Positions 7,459 through 16,071 of a DNA stretch of 64,000 nucleotides are shown here, piece after piece; the stretch's first letter is position 1, and every line of letters starts with the position of its first letter. The DNA is from Labilithrix sp. (GTDB taxonomy: Bacteria > Myxococcota_A > Polyangia > Polyangiales > Polyangiaceae): NCBI GenBank assembly GCA_019637225.1, contig JAHBWC010000029.1:1-64000 (forward strand). The letters are read 5' to 3'. Under the pieces are notes generated by a model, which did no database searches, was not told the DNA's origin, and was given only the letters and a program-made list of their open reading frames with translations. Both the position numbers and the translations under genes were made by a program.

Positions 7459-8409
7459 TCACGCGCGGAGGCTTCGGATGCCCGCGCGGTGCACTTTGCC
7501 CGGCAGCGATCGTCCGACGATGCTCTCGGCGGCGCGCGCGGCCTCGACGAGGCGCTCGAGGTCGATGCCCGTCGCGACCCCCATGCCCTCGAGCATGTAG
7601 ACGAGGTCCTCGGTGGCCACGTTCCCGGCGGCGCCGGGCGCGTAGGGACACCCGCCGAGACCGCCGACCGACGCGTCGAAGTTGCGGACGCCGAGCTCGA
7701 GCCCGACGACGACGTTCGCGAGCGCCGTCCCGCGGGTGTCGTGCATATGCATCGCGACCGCGGAGACCGGTAGCGCGTCGAGCGCGCGCAGAACGACATC
7801 GCGCGTGAGGCGCGGCGTGCCGGCGCCGATCGTGTCGCCGAGCGAGACCTGGTAGCAGCCCATCTCGTAGAGCTTGCGCGCGATCGCGATCGACGTCGCC
7901 GGCGCGACGTCGCCTTCGTAGGGACATCCCCAGACGGTCGAGACGTAGCCGCGGACGCGCATGCCCGCCTCGCGCGCCGGCCCGATCGTCGACTCGAACG
8001 CCGTCATCGTCTCGGCGATGGTCTTGTTGATGTTCTTCTTGTTGTGCGTCTCGCTCGCGCTCATGAAGACGGCGATCTCCTTCATGCCCGCCGCCTTCGC
8101 GCGCTCGAGGCCGCGCGCGTTCGGACAGAGCGCGGTGAACGCCACGTCGGGCGACGACGGCGCGCGCGACGTCGTCACGATCTCCGCGAGCTCGTCCGCG
8201 TCGGCGAGCTGAGGAATCCACCGGGGAGACACGAAGCTCGTGATCTCGATGCGGCGGAGGCCCGACGCGACGAGCGCGTCGACGAGGCGGAGCTTGCCGG
8301 AGAGCGGAACGGTCGCGTTCTCGTTCTGCAGACCGTCGCGCAGGGACACCTCGTAGACGCTCACGGCGTCGGGGACGTGCTTGAAGAGATCGTCGCTCGG
8401 GCTCGTCAT
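7459..8409 (-). CDS. mvaB: hydroxymethylglutaryl-CoA lyase
   Basis: The 316-residue enzyme cleaves HMG-CoA to acetyl-CoA and acetoacetate (leucine catabolism or ketone-body metabolism). It is a DRE-TIM-type TIM barrel. Landmarks are VYEVSLRDGLQNE (catalytic Arg-Asp near the first strand), SFVSPRWIPQLADADE, MHDTRGTALANV (metal-binding His residues) and the family signature SVGGLGGCPYAPGAAGN with the active-site Cys, then TEDLVYMLEGMGVATGID. The ATG at 8409 has a good Shine-Dalgarno (GAGAGAGG, ~6 nt away). It stands alone here, without other leucine-degradation genes; the family also includes homologous aldolases, so substrate is family-based. Confidence 0.92.
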   Translation of the reverse strand: MTSPSDDLFKHVPDAVSVYEVSLRDGLQNENATVPLSGKLRLVDALVASGLRRIEITSFVSPRWIPQLADADELAEIVTTSRAPSSPDVAFTALCPNARGLERAKAAGMKEIAVFMSASETHNKKNINKTIAETMTAFESTIGPAREAGMRVRGYVSTVWGCPYEGDVAPATSIAIARKLYEMGCYQVSLGDTIGAGTPRLTRDVVLRALDALPVSAVAMHMHDTRGTALANVVVGLELGVRNFDASVGGLGGCPYAPGAAGNVATEDLVYMLEGMGVATGIDLERLVEAARAAESIVGRSLPGKVHRAGIRSLRA

Positions 8410-8564
8410 GATGACCTCTCTCTTCTTTCGTACCGCGCGGGAGGAAAGGCAAGGACCACGCGCGGGGCCACCGCGACCGCACGCCCGAGAACCAGGGCGA
8501 GGCGAGGGCGAGCGGGCGGAGCGCCGTGATCCGGGAGGTGGAGTAGCTCCCACATCCGTGCAAG

Positions 8565-8570
8565 TATGCG
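8565..8570 (+). promoter_or_regulatory. -10-like hexamer TATGCG 6 nt before ATG
   Basis: TATGCG ends exactly 6 nt before the ATG at 8577, and no ribosome-binding sequence lies between, so transcription would start at or next to the start codon. Confidence 0.4.
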
Positions 8571-8576
8571 TGCGCC

Positions 8577-9344
8577 ATGGCCGAAGGACGGGGAGCGGCT
8601 AGCACGCTGAAGGGACGGCTCGCGGACGTGTACGTACCGGCGCTCGTCGACGGCTCGCTGCAAGCGCTGTCGCGCCGCCTCGGCAACCGCGCGACGATCG
8701 ACGATCCGGTCTTCGGTCGCGCCTCGACGCTCTCGTCGATCGATCCGCTGCTCGAGAAGGTCTCGCGTCGCTTCGACGCCATGGGCGCGACCTACCGGCA
8801 CGTCGCGTCGGCGACCGGGGTCGATCGCGACGTGTCCGAGGGCCTGATCGTCGTCGGCTCGAGCTCGGGGACGTCCGAGCTCCCGATCGCCGTCGTCGCC
8901 GAGCGCCGGCGCCTCCGCGAGATCGAGCTCCGCGTCTACTACGCGACGGGCTCGGGTGAAGGAAACACGCGGCCTCCGCTGCTCGACGGCGATCTGGACG
9001 CGCCGATCCCGCAGATCGTCGCGCACGTCCTCGAGGCGCTCCGGAAGGGAGCCGTCGAGCGCGTCCTCTCCGCGTTCGAGGAGTCGTCGCGGTTCGTCGA
9101 CCCGGCGGGCAAGTCGCATCCGAAGCGCGACGGGTCGATGGCCTCGTTCATCGCGAAGATCGGCGGCGGCCGGCTGGAGCTCGTCCCCGCAGGCGTCGCC
9201 GACGACGGACGCACGTGCTGCGTCGAAGCCGTCGCGACCCCGCAAGGCACGGCGCGGCGCAACGACGCCGAGTCGGTGGCGATGTCGTTCGAACGTGGCG
9301 ACAGCGGCCTCTTGCGGGAGCTCCGTCTCTACTACGAGCCCTGA
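8577..9344 (+). CDS. tandem NTF2/SnoaL-like domain protein
   Basis: A 255-residue soluble protein with no signal peptide. Two halves share one plan: a helical start (YVPALVDGSLQALSRRLGNRATIDDPVFG; HVLEALRKGAVERVLSAFEESSRFVDP), then a curved sheet ending in a matching strand (REIELRVYYATG; LRELRLYYEP). This is the cone-shaped NTF2/SnoaL fold duplicated in one chain. Such domains are found in isomerases, limonene epoxide hydrolases and non-enzymatic binders, and no catalytic residues stand out. It is divergent from the lyase, with a 167-bp gap. Fold assignment is inference from pattern. Confidence 0.6.
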   Translation: MAEGRGAASTLKGRLADVYVPALVDGSLQALSRRLGNRATIDDPVFGRASTLSSIDPLLEKVSRRFDAMGATYRHVASATGVDRDVSEGLIVVGSSSGTSELPIAVVAERRRLREIELRVYYATGSGEGNTRPPLLDGDLDAPIPQIVAHVLEALRKGAVERVLSAFEESSRFVDPAGKSHPKRDGSMASFIAKIGGGRLELVPAGVADDGRTCCVEAVATPQGTARRNDAESVAMSFERGDSGLLRELRLYYEP

Positions 9345-9411
9345 GCCGCGCTGGCGCTCGCGACGCTCTCCGTGTACACGTCGAACGAGACGTCTCGTGG
9401 GAGGAGCTCCG

Positions 9412-10035
9412 ATGCGCATTTGGTTCATTGCCGGGGTCACGCTGCTCGGGTTCGCGGCCTGCGGAGGGAGCGACGACACCGTGGCGTCGCCGTCGTCGAC
9501 CGAGGACGCCGGCTCGAGTGGCTCCAGCGGCTCGAGCGGGTCCAGTGGCTCGAGCGGGTCGAGCGGGTCGAGCGGCTCGAGCGGCTCGAGCGGGTCGAGC
9601 GAAACGGCGTGCTCGACGCTCGCGCAGGACGGCGCGTCCGTCGACATCAAGGCCGCCCGGCCGCCCGTGCCGGCGGCGACGGGCGGAGCGCCGGTCGACG
9701 GCAAGTTCGTCCTCACGTCGGTCAAGGCGTTCACGACGATCTTCCCCGAGGGCAACACCGTGCGCGCGTTCGGCGCCTACACGCTCGTGCTCGGCGGCGG
9801 CGGGACCACGTTCGAGCAGGTCGTGACGAGCGAAGAAGGCGAGGTCACGCGCGCGAAGGGCGCCCTCGTCGTCGAGGGCGTGAACTTCACCGCGACGCCC
9901 TCGTGCGAGGACCCCGCCCCCGACGGGGGCTTCACCGTCATCAGCGGCAAGTACACGGCCGACGCGACGACGCTGAAGATGTACGTCGTCCGCGAGCTCA
10001 ACATCACCGCCGAGCTCCTCTTCGAGAAGAAGTAG
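9412..10035 (+). CDS. secreted lipoprotein with (GSS)10 spacer
   Basis: This 207-residue protein has a type II signal (MRIWFIAGVTLLGFAAC, lipid Cys 17), an Asp/Thr/Ser segment, ten perfect Gly-Ser-Ser units (residues ~34-63) and a C-terminal ~140-residue globular region of unknown family. That region has two cysteines (ETACS, PSCED) that could form a disulfide. The Gly-Ser stretch probably tethers the domain away from the outer membrane. The start is firm: GGGAGGAG sits ~6 nt before the ATG. The NTF2-like gene ends 67 nt upstream. Confidence 0.8.
   Translation: MRIWFIAGVTLLGFAACGGSDDTVASPSSTEDAGSSGSSGSSGSSGSSGSSGSSGSSGSSGSSETACSTLAQDGASVDIKAARPPVPAATGGAPVDGKFVLTSVKAFTTIFPEGNTVRAFGAYTLVLGGGGTTFEQVVTSEEGEVTRAKGALVVEGVNFTATPSCEDPAPDGGFTVISGKYTADATTLKMYVVRELNITAELLFEKK
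9511..9600 (+). repeat. 90-bp nonamer repeat encoding (GSS)10
   Basis: Ten tandem 9-bp units of the form GGC/G-TCG/C-AGC/T inside the lipoprotein gene. Because the unit is a multiple of three, slippage would change linker length without a frameshift. Confidence 0.85.
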
Positions 10036-10077
10036 CCGCGCGCGGCGGACGCGCCGGGCCCCGGTCACGCCGGGGGC

Positions 10078-10332
10078 TCAGACGAGCTTCGCGATCGCCT
10101 CGCCGAGCTTCTCGCAGCACGACTCGTACTTCAGGTCGCCGGCGCCCGACGCGTCGAAGTGGAGGCGGACGTCCGTGGGCCCCTTGCCGTGCGCCGGGCA
10201 CTTGGCGGTGGCGAGCCGCGTCCCGACGTCATGCGCGGCCTGCCGGAGCGCCGTGGCGACGCGCGCGTCGCGGACGTCGTCGAGCGCGACCACCTTTCGT
10301 CCCACGGCGACGGTCACACGAACGGGCAACAT
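10078..10332 (-). CDS. small protein of unknown function (84 aa)
   Basis: An 84-residue cytoplasmic protein: VRVTVAVGRKVVALDDVRD, then an Ala/Arg-rich helix with a single Cys-Pro (TAKCPAHGKGPTDVRLHFD) and a C-terminal YESCCEKLGEAIAKLV. Cys-His and Cys-Cys pairs could bind metal, but no known finger is recognised. The start has GAGGAC about 4 nt upstream. It lies in tandem upstream of nothing obvious and ends convergently with the (GSS)10 lipoprotein, 42 nt apart. Confidence 0.6.
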   Translation of the reverse strand: MLPVRVTVAVGRKVVALDDVRDARVATALRQAAHDVGTRLATAKCPAHGKGPTDVRLHFDASGAGDLKYESCCEKLGEAIAKLV

Positions 10333-10383
10333 GGTGTCCTCATCAGACCGCCGTCGCAGGCCTTAGGCAAGCGGCGAATGGCG

Positions 10384-11943
10384 TCAGCCAGAGCCGGGCT
10401 CGCGGTCGGCGCGCTCGGGGCCGAGGTGCATTCGCCGCGCGACGCCGGCGAACTTCCGCGCGGCGTCGGGCTCCGGGCGGACGAGCGAGACGACGATGCC
10501 GACGACGAAGGAGAGCGTCATCGTGACGATGGCCGGGTTCTTGAGCGGGAACGGCGCCGTGGCGTGCCCGAGGACGTCGACCTGGATCGTCGGAGAGAGC
10601 GCGATGAGCGCGATGGCGGAGACGGTCCCCGTCGCCATGCTCCAGACCGCGCCCATCGTCGTGAAGCGGCGCCAGGTCATCGAGAGCAAGAGCGCGGGGA
10701 AGTTCGCGCTCGCGGCGATCGCGAAGGCGAGGCCGACCATGAACGCGACGTTCTGACCCTTGAAGACGATGCCGAGCGCGATCGCGAGCACCGCGAGGAG
10801 CACCGTCGCGACGCGCGCGACCGCGAGCTGCTCGCGCTCGTCGGCCTTGCCGCGCTTGACGACGTGCACCCAGAGGTCGTGCGAGAGCGCGGCGGCGCCC
10901 GACAGCGTGAGCCCCGCGACCACGGCCAGGATCGTCGCGAACGCCACCGCCGAGATGAAGCCGAGGAACGCCGTGCCGCCCACCGCCTCGGCGAGGAGCG
11001 GCGCGGCCATGTTGCCGCCCTTGTCGACCGCCTTGATCGGATCGCGCCCGACCAGCACCGCCGCGCCGAAGCCGAGGATGAACGTGATCAAGTAGAAGAG
11101 CCCGATGAAGCCGGTGGCGTAGAGCACGCTGCTCCGCGCCGCCCGCGCGTCCGGCACCGTGTAGAAGCGCATCAAGATGTGCGGGAGCCCGGAGGTGCCG
11201 AACATGAGCGCGAGCCCGAGCGACACGGTGTCGAGCGGCTTCGACACGAGCTTGCCGGGGACGAGCACCTCCGGCCCGTACTTCTCGGCCGCGGCGGCGA
11301 AGAGGCGGAGCGGGCTCATCTCGAACTTCGACAGCACGATGACGGCGAGCGCCGTCGCGCCGCCGAGCAGGAGGATCGCCTTCACGATCTGCACCCAGGT
11401 CGTCGCGATCATCCCGCCGAACAGCACGTACGCGAGCATCACCACGCCGACGACCACGACCGCCACCTCGTAGGGCAGCCCGAAGAGGAGCGTCACGAGG
11501 CTGCCCGCACCGACCATCTGCGCGATGAGGTAGAAGGACACGACCGTGAGCCCGCCGACCGCCGACGCGATCCGCACGGGCGTCTGGCGCATCCGGTACG
11601 CGACGACGTCGGCGAAGGTGTACTTGCCGAGGTTCCGGAGCGGCTCGGCGACGAGGAAGGTCACGACGGGCCAGCCGACGAGCCAGCCGACCGAGTAGAT
11701 GAGGCCGTCGAACCCCGAGCTCGCCACGAGCCCGGCGATGCCGAGGAAGCTCGCGGCGCTCATGAAGTCGCCGGCGAGCGCGAGGCCGTTCTGGAAGCCG
11801 GTCACCTTCGACCCGGCCGCGAAGAACTCGCTCGTCGTCTTGGTTCGTCGCGCCGCCCAGCCCGTGATCGCGAGGGTCGCGACGATGAAGACGAAGAAAA
11901 ACGCGATCGCCGTCCCGTTCGGCTTGCCGAGCGCGGAGCCCAT
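10384..11943 (-). CDS. actP: sodium:solute symporter, acetate permease type
   Basis: This 519-residue inner-membrane protein belongs to the SSS family, with ~13 transmembrane segments starting [24 protein letters not shown]. Diagnostic stretches are [26 protein letters not shown] and [11 protein letters not shown] near the N-terminus, then AALSHDLW and [23 protein letters not shown] in the C-terminal half. These match ActP-type acetate/glycolate cotransporters. Its ATG overlaps the stop of the DUF485 gene (ATGA), so the pair is translationally coupled, the usual yjcH-actP arrangement. No acetyl-CoA synthetase gene is adjacent here. Confidence 0.92.
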   Translation of the reverse strand: MGSALGKPNGTAIAFFFVFIVATLAITGWAARRTKTTSEFFAAGSKVTGFQNGLALAGDFMSAASFLGIAGLVASSGFDGLIYSVGWLVGWPVVTFLVAEPLRNLGKYTFADVVAYRMRQTPVRIASAVGGLTVVSFYLIAQMVGAGSLVTLLFGLPYEVAVVVVGVVMLAYVLFGGMIATTWVQIVKAILLLGGATALAVIVLSKFEMSPLRLFAAAAEKYGPEVLVPGKLVSKPLDTVSLGLALMFGTSGLPHILMRFYTVPDARAARSSVLYATGFIGLFYLITFILGFGAAVLVGRDPIKAVDKGGNMAAPLLAEAVGGTAFLGFISAVAFATILAVVAGLTLSGAAALSHDLWVHVVKRGKADEREQLAVARVATVLLAVLAIALGIVFKGQNVAFMVGLAFAIAASANFPALLLSMTWRRFTTMGAVWSMATGTVSAIALIALSPTIQVDVLGHATAPFPLKNPAIVTMTLSFVVGIVVSLVRPEPDAARKFAGVARRMHLGPERADREPGSG

Positions 11944-12314
11944 CAGCGCCTGCCTCTCGCCGCCGACCGCAGCTCCTCGAGCTTCGTGTCGTAGCGCGCG
12001 TTCGCCCAGACGACGTAGACGCCCGTGACCGCCCACGCGGTGACGATGACGAGCGCGCCAAGGAGGATGCCCCACGAGAGCCCCGGTACGACGAGCGCGC
12101 CCGCCGCGGGCTTGGCGTACGCGACGAGGAAGAGGAAGCCGAAGTACGCCGCCATCATCGCCGCCGTCAGCGTGACCGCGACGCGCCAGCGCCTCGCCGC
12201 GAGCTCGGCGAGCTCCGCGTCCGCCGCCAGCGGCGCGTCCGCGTGGCCGGCGCGGGCCGGCGCGTCCGCTCCGGCGCTCGGCTCGCCGGCGCCGCTCTCT
12301 CGCTCCTCCCTCAT
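11943..12314 (-). CDS. DUF485 (YjcH-like) membrane protein
   Basis: A 123-residue protein with an Ala/Glu-rich N-terminal tail and two transmembrane helices ([22 protein letters not shown] and [27 protein letters not shown]) joined by a short Pro/Gly turn, ending in a basic tail. This is the DUF485 layout, and the gene overlaps actP by 4 nt, as expected for the small partner of the acetate permease. The ATG at 12314 is preferred because TGGTACATG lies 8 nt upstream. An ATG at 12332 would add six residues and cannot be excluded. Confidence 0.85.
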   Translation of the reverse strand: MREERESGAGEPSAGADAPARAGHADAPLAADAELAELAARRWRVAVTLTAAMMAAYFGFLFLVAYAKPAAGALVVPGLSWGILLGALVIVTAWAVTGVYVVWANARYDTKLEELRSAARGRR

Positions 12315-12457
12315 GCTCCTCGCATGTACCATGAGGGTGGACGCGCGGCCGGTCTATCTCGGGCGCGGCGCTTCCGGCGCGGCGTCATCCCGCTCGCGGC
12401 GTGCGACAGCCGAGCTCGTCGCTCGAGCCGCCGCAGCCGAGCACGACCGAGGCCCGC

Positions 12458-14605
12458 TCAGGGGGTGACGACGAGGAGGCCGTCGGGGCCGGACACGACG
12501 TCGTTGCCCGCGGAGACGGTCACCGTCGTGGAGCCGCCGCTGCGCTCCGCGGCGACGCGGAAGGATCCGGTCAGGTTGACGAGCACGTGCTTCGGCGATC
12601 CGGTGCCCGGCACCGTGTAGGAGAACGGAAGCGCAGGCGGCGCGCCTCTCGGCAAGTCGCTGAAGAGCACGACGTGGTCGCCGCGGAGAGCGCCGCGCAT
12701 CCCGCCGGGCGCGCCGACGACCTCGGCGGACAGGTTCGGGGCGCCGTTGCTCCCGACCTCGACCACGCTCAAGAACCGGCTCACCGCGCCCGTGGCCGCC
12801 TGCACGATCCGGTGCGTCTTGCTGCCGAGATCGCTGTCCGCGGCGACCGAGACCGCGCCGCCGAGCAGCGGAGCGACTGCGATCCCCGGGCCCTCGTTCG
12901 TCGCCGAGTAGACCCCTCCCGCCTCGCGGGGCGCGCTCGGGAAGTGGAAGTGGAGCGCGTAGCCGGCGCCGGCGGGCTTGGCGTCGACGCGGTCGAACAC
13001 GAAGACGGTGTCCGGGCGGACGTAGACGAGCTCGCGCGTGTGCTCGTTGAGCAGCGTCTCGACCGCGCCGGACCCTGGCCGCTTGCGATAGAGGTTCGAC
13101 ATGTCGACCTGCGCGTAGACGGCCCCGTCTCGATCGGCGAAGCGGGCGAGCCCCGGCACGGGATCGCCGTCGAAGCGAGCCTCGCGGCCGGGGACGTGGA
13201 GCCCCTGCTTCGTCTCTGCCGGCCAGAACGGCCCCTCGCCGCCGGTCGTCTCCGGGTTCATCGCCAGCCATCGATCCTTCCAGATCACGAAGGACCCCAT
13301 GTCCTGGTGCTGGTGGCTCTGGGTGAACACCGGGGCGCCGGAGATGCTGACGCTCGTCGCGCGCTCGTCCCACCCGGAGCGCGCGTTGATCCAGTTCGTC
13401 CCCGCCGCCCGGAACGAGAGCGGGAGCGTGGTGACGTCGTGCGCGGGGAGGTCGAGCGCGAAGAGGACCTCGAGGTACTTGCCTGCGCCGTAGTCGAACG
13501 AGTGCTTCTCGTCGTTGTAGCTCGGCGCGATCTTCGTCAGGTAGTGCTGGCCGAGGCGCCGCGCCGGCGAGTCGCAGAGCCAGTACGTCGCGATCTGGAC
13601 GTACTCGCGATCGTACGGCGAGATCTCCGAGGCCGCCGAGCGCGCGAGGTCTCCTCCCGGGTACAAGAACCGGTTGCCCGGCTGCGCTTGATAGACCGAA
13701 AATTCGATGCTGTTCGCGAAGTAGGGGTTCTCCCGGAAGAAGTTCTTCCCGCCCATCGACGCGATCACCGCGAGCGCTCGATAGAGTCGCTGCTTCGAGC
13801 GCTCGCCGTAGTTGGTCCCCTCGAGCCAGTCGCCGCCGCTCTGCAGCTTGTCCATGTACTCGAGGACGCCTCCCGGACGGACGATCTTGTCGACCGCGAG
13901 ATCGATCCAGCGCCGGCCGCGCGCGTCGCCGAGCGCCTCGAGCGCGTAGCCCGCGAACGCGGTCCCTTCGATGAACGCCATCCGGTAGTTGTTGCCGGCG
14001 AAGGCGAACTCGTCGTCGGAGATGCCCCACTTGCTCCCCGTGTTCGCGAACCAGAGCTCGTTCGTCGAGGCCTCGAGGAAGTCGGCGAGCTCTCTCCGCT
14101 GGTCGGCCGTGAGCCCCGCGCCTGCCCAGTTCAGGACGAGCGCCACGGGACGCATCATCTCGCCGTACTCGAGGTACGAGCCGGCTCGGAGGTCCCCCGC
14201 CATCACCTGCTTGGCCCACGCGTACGCGCTCGTCGCGTAGCGCGCCTCGCTCGTGAGCAGGTACATCAGCGCGGCGTTCTCCGCCCCCGACTTGTAGACG
14301 TTCAGGTCCGTGAGGTAGCGGTCTGCCGTCGCGCGGAGCTCCTGGAACGCGGGGCTGTTCGCGGCGGCGTCGGCCCGAACCTTCGCGAGTCGGCTCTCGG
14401 TGAGGAGCAAGAACCCGCTCGTCTTGTCCTCGGCCTCCTCGCCCTTGCCCGGATCGCACTTGCCGAGCACCGACGGCGCCGGGGGCGTCCCCAGCGGGGC
14501 CGCTCCGCCGCCTCCCGCGTCATCGCCGCACGCCGCGAACGCGGCCAGAACGGCGGAGAGACCGATGCCGAGGACGAAGCACCTGGGGAGACGCGCCGAC
14601 ACCAT
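12458..14605 (-). CDS. heparinase II/III-like polysaccharide lyase, lipoprotein
   Basis: A 715-residue protein with a type II signal ending LAAFAAC (lipid Cys ~26). An alpha/alpha-toroid domain (residues ~60-370) contains AGNNYRMAFIEGTAFAGYALEA and GGDWLEGTNYGERSKQRLYRA. A beta-sheet C-terminal half carries the heparinase II/III hallmark SHQHQDMGSFVIWKDRW. Relatives cleave uronate-containing polysaccharides by beta-elimination using Tyr/His/Asn residues found in these blocks. A close paralogue lies at 32782-34923, so both probably trim or release the locus polymer outside the cell. The true substrate is unknown. A TAAGAG hexamer ends 6 nt before the ATG; GAGGGAG also overlaps it. Confidence 0.85.
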   Translation of the reverse strand: MVSARLPRCFVLGIGLSAVLAAFAACGDDAGGGGAAPLGTPPAPSVLGKCDPGKGEEAEDKTSGFLLLTESRLAKVRADAAANSPAFQELRATADRYLTDLNVYKSGAENAALMYLLTSEARYATSAYAWAKQVMAGDLRAGSYLEYGEMMRPVALVLNWAGAGLTADQRRELADFLEASTNELWFANTGSKWGISDDEFAFAGNNYRMAFIEGTAFAGYALEALGDARGRRWIDLAVDKIVRPGGVLEYMDKLQSGGDWLEGTNYGERSKQRLYRALAVIASMGGKNFFRENPYFANSIEFSVYQAQPGNRFLYPGGDLARSAASEISPYDREYVQIATYWLCDSPARRLGQHYLTKIAPSYNDEKHSFDYGAGKYLEVLFALDLPAHDVTTLPLSFRAAGTNWINARSGWDERATSVSISGAPVFTQSHQHQDMGSFVIWKDRWLAMNPETTGGEGPFWPAETKQGLHVPGREARFDGDPVPGLARFADRDGAVYAQVDMSNLYRKRPGSGAVETLLNEHTRELVYVRPDTVFVFDRVDAKPAGAGYALHFHFPSAPREAGGVYSATNEGPGIAVAPLLGGAVSVAADSDLGSKTHRIVQAATGAVSRFLSVVEVGSNGAPNLSAEVVGAPGGMRGALRGDHVVLFSDLPRGAPPALPFSYTVPGTGSPKHVLVNLTGSFRVAAERSGGSTTVTVSAGNDVVSGPDGLLVVTP

Positions 14606-14611
14606 GGCTCC

Positions 14612-14617
14612 CTCTTA
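14612..14617 (-). promoter_or_regulatory. -10-like hexamer TAAGAG 6 nt before lyase ATG
   Basis: TAAGAG ends 6 nt before the ATG at 14605. The same bases overlap a possible Shine-Dalgarno (GAGGGAG, 2 nt from the ATG, unusually close), so the two readings compete. Confidence 0.3.
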
Positions 14618-14669
14618 GCCTCGCCCGCCCGAGGGTCGAAACGGTTTCGGCGCGGGCCCGCTGGCGGGG

Positions 14670-16022
14670 TCAGATCTGCGGCGGTCCGTCGATCAGCGCG
14701 ACGCCGAGCGCCTTGGTCGGCGGGATCTGCTCGGCCGCGCGCCGGAGCTCCCCCGCCGTCGTCGCGCCCGCACGGACCGCGAGCAGCGTGGCGTCGGCGG
14801 CCGCGATCATCTGCGCGACCGCCGGCGTCCCGCGCAGCGCAGGCGTGTCGATGATGATGAAGTCGTAGCTGACGCGGACGAGCCGCTCGATGATCGCCTC
14901 GAATCGCTGCTGCTCGAACCGCGGCGGCGGCTCACCGGGCGCGCGGACGACGCCGGCGACGTGGAAGCCGCTCGTGATCTCGACGAGGCGGTAGGGAGCG
15001 AGCCACGCAGCCCCATCGGGCGGAACGATCGGCGTAAGGCGATCGATCGCGAAGATCGCCCCGAGCTCGGGCTCGAAGAAGTTCCCGTCGATGAGCAGCA
15101 CGCGCGTCGAGGCCTGCTCCGCGAGCGCCAGCGCGAGGTTGATCGCGCAGGTCGTCTTGCCGTTCTTCGGCGCGGCGCTCGACACGGCGAGCACGCGCGG
15201 CATGCTCCTGGCGACGAGGCTGTCGCGCAGGAGACGGAAGCTCGCCGCTCGAGGCGAATAGGGCTCGGCGAGCAGCACGAGGCGCTCGTCGAGCGGACCC
15301 GAGAGGGCGTGGCGCGAAGGCGACGGATCGTGCTCTCGGAGCGCGAGGGCGGCGGACGCGGCGGCCGGGCGTTGCACCTCGCCGCGCGACGCGGGCCCTC
15401 CCGTGTGCGCCATCCGCGCGGTGTTCGGCGCGGCCTCGTCGACCTCCGCGTCGAGCACGACGCGTTCGGGTCGTGGGCTCGGGTCGTGGACGTCCCAGCC
15501 CGACGCCGCCGGGAGACGTCCGTCCGACGAGATGCGCCGCGTCTCGCCTCCCGGACCGAACGAAGCGTGCTGCGGCGGGATGATCGCGGTCGTCGTGCCG
15601 AACGCAGGGCCGGGGACGTTCGGGGGCAGCCCGATGTACGTCTCCTCCACGATCGCAGGGACCGGCGCGGGACGGGCCACCGGAGCGGCGCTCGGCGCCG
15701 GCGCGGGCGGGGCCACCGACGCGGGGCGGGCCACCGGCGCGTCGTTCGGCGGAGGAGGACCGGTGCGCGACTCGGCCGGCGGTCGCCCCGACTCCATCGC
15801 GGCGATGCGCGCGAGGACGCGCTGCTTTCGCTCCTCGGCCTCCGACATGATCCCGCGATTGGCGCCGCCCGTGTGAGGAGCGGGCGCGAGGCCCATGACG
15901 GTCCGGCGCGCCGCCAACCCGGGAGGGTTGAACAGCGGATCGGACTCGCCTGACTTCGGCCGCGCGTCGCTCGCCTTGTCGCCCCCTTCGGGAGCACGCC
16001 CCCCGGGCGGAGACTCAGCCAT
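14670..16022 (-). CDS. BY-kinase-like (Wzc/CpsD) ATPase lacking Tyr tail
   Basis: Residues 1-~240 are a disordered Pro/Ala-rich region. Residues ~255-450 form a P-loop domain of the bacterial tyrosine-kinase/ParA type: ERLVLLAEPYSPRAASFRLLRD, Walker A SSAAPKNGKTTCAINLA (~287), Walker A' VLLIDGNFFEPEL and Walker B YDFIIIDTPALRG (~390). In true BY-kinases Walker A' reads D-x-D-x-R and the C-terminus has a Tyr cluster; here it is D-G-N-F-F and the protein ends ALIDGPPQI with no Tyr. It therefore may bind ATP and gate export without classical autophosphorylation. It lies just downstream of the Wzz-like gene, so the two halves of a Wzc are encoded separately. Confidence 0.85.
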   Translation of the reverse strand: MAESPPGGRAPEGGDKASDARPKSGESDPLFNPPGLAARRTVMGLAPAPHTGGANRGIMSEAEERKQRVLARIAAMESGRPPAESRTGPPPPNDAPVARPASVAPPAPAPSAAPVARPAPVPAIVEETYIGLPPNVPGPAFGTTTAIIPPQHASFGPGGETRRISSDGRLPAASGWDVHDPSPRPERVVLDAEVDEAAPNTARMAHTGGPASRGEVQRPAAASAALALREHDPSPSRHALSGPLDERLVLLAEPYSPRAASFRLLRDSLVARSMPRVLAVSSAAPKNGKTTCAINLALALAEQASTRVLLIDGNFFEPELGAIFAIDRLTPIVPPDGAAWLAPYRLVEITSGFHVAGVVRAPGEPPPRFEQQRFEAIIERLVRVSYDFIIIDTPALRGTPAVAQMIAAADATLLAVRAGATTAGELRRAAEQIPPTKALGVALIDGPPQI

Positions 16023-16030
16023 CTCGGCGA

Positions 16031-16039
16031 TTTTTACCA
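16031..16039 (-). promoter_or_regulatory. extended -10-like element TGGTAAAAA
   Basis: TGG plus TAAAAA, ending 8 nt before the ATPase ATG at 16022 with no Shine-Dalgarno. It suggests that the ATPase gene has its own promoter in the 49-nt gap behind the Wzz-like gene. Confidence 0.45.
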
Positions 16040-16071
16040 CACCACGCGGGCGGTGTCAGCGGAGCCAGGGG

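Noticed and set aside
7250..7799. Frames running from the lyase through the hairpin region into the DUF192 gene
   Set aside because: They are continuous only because stops are rare in G+C-rich DNA; they cross a strong terminator and have no domain outside the DUF192 part.
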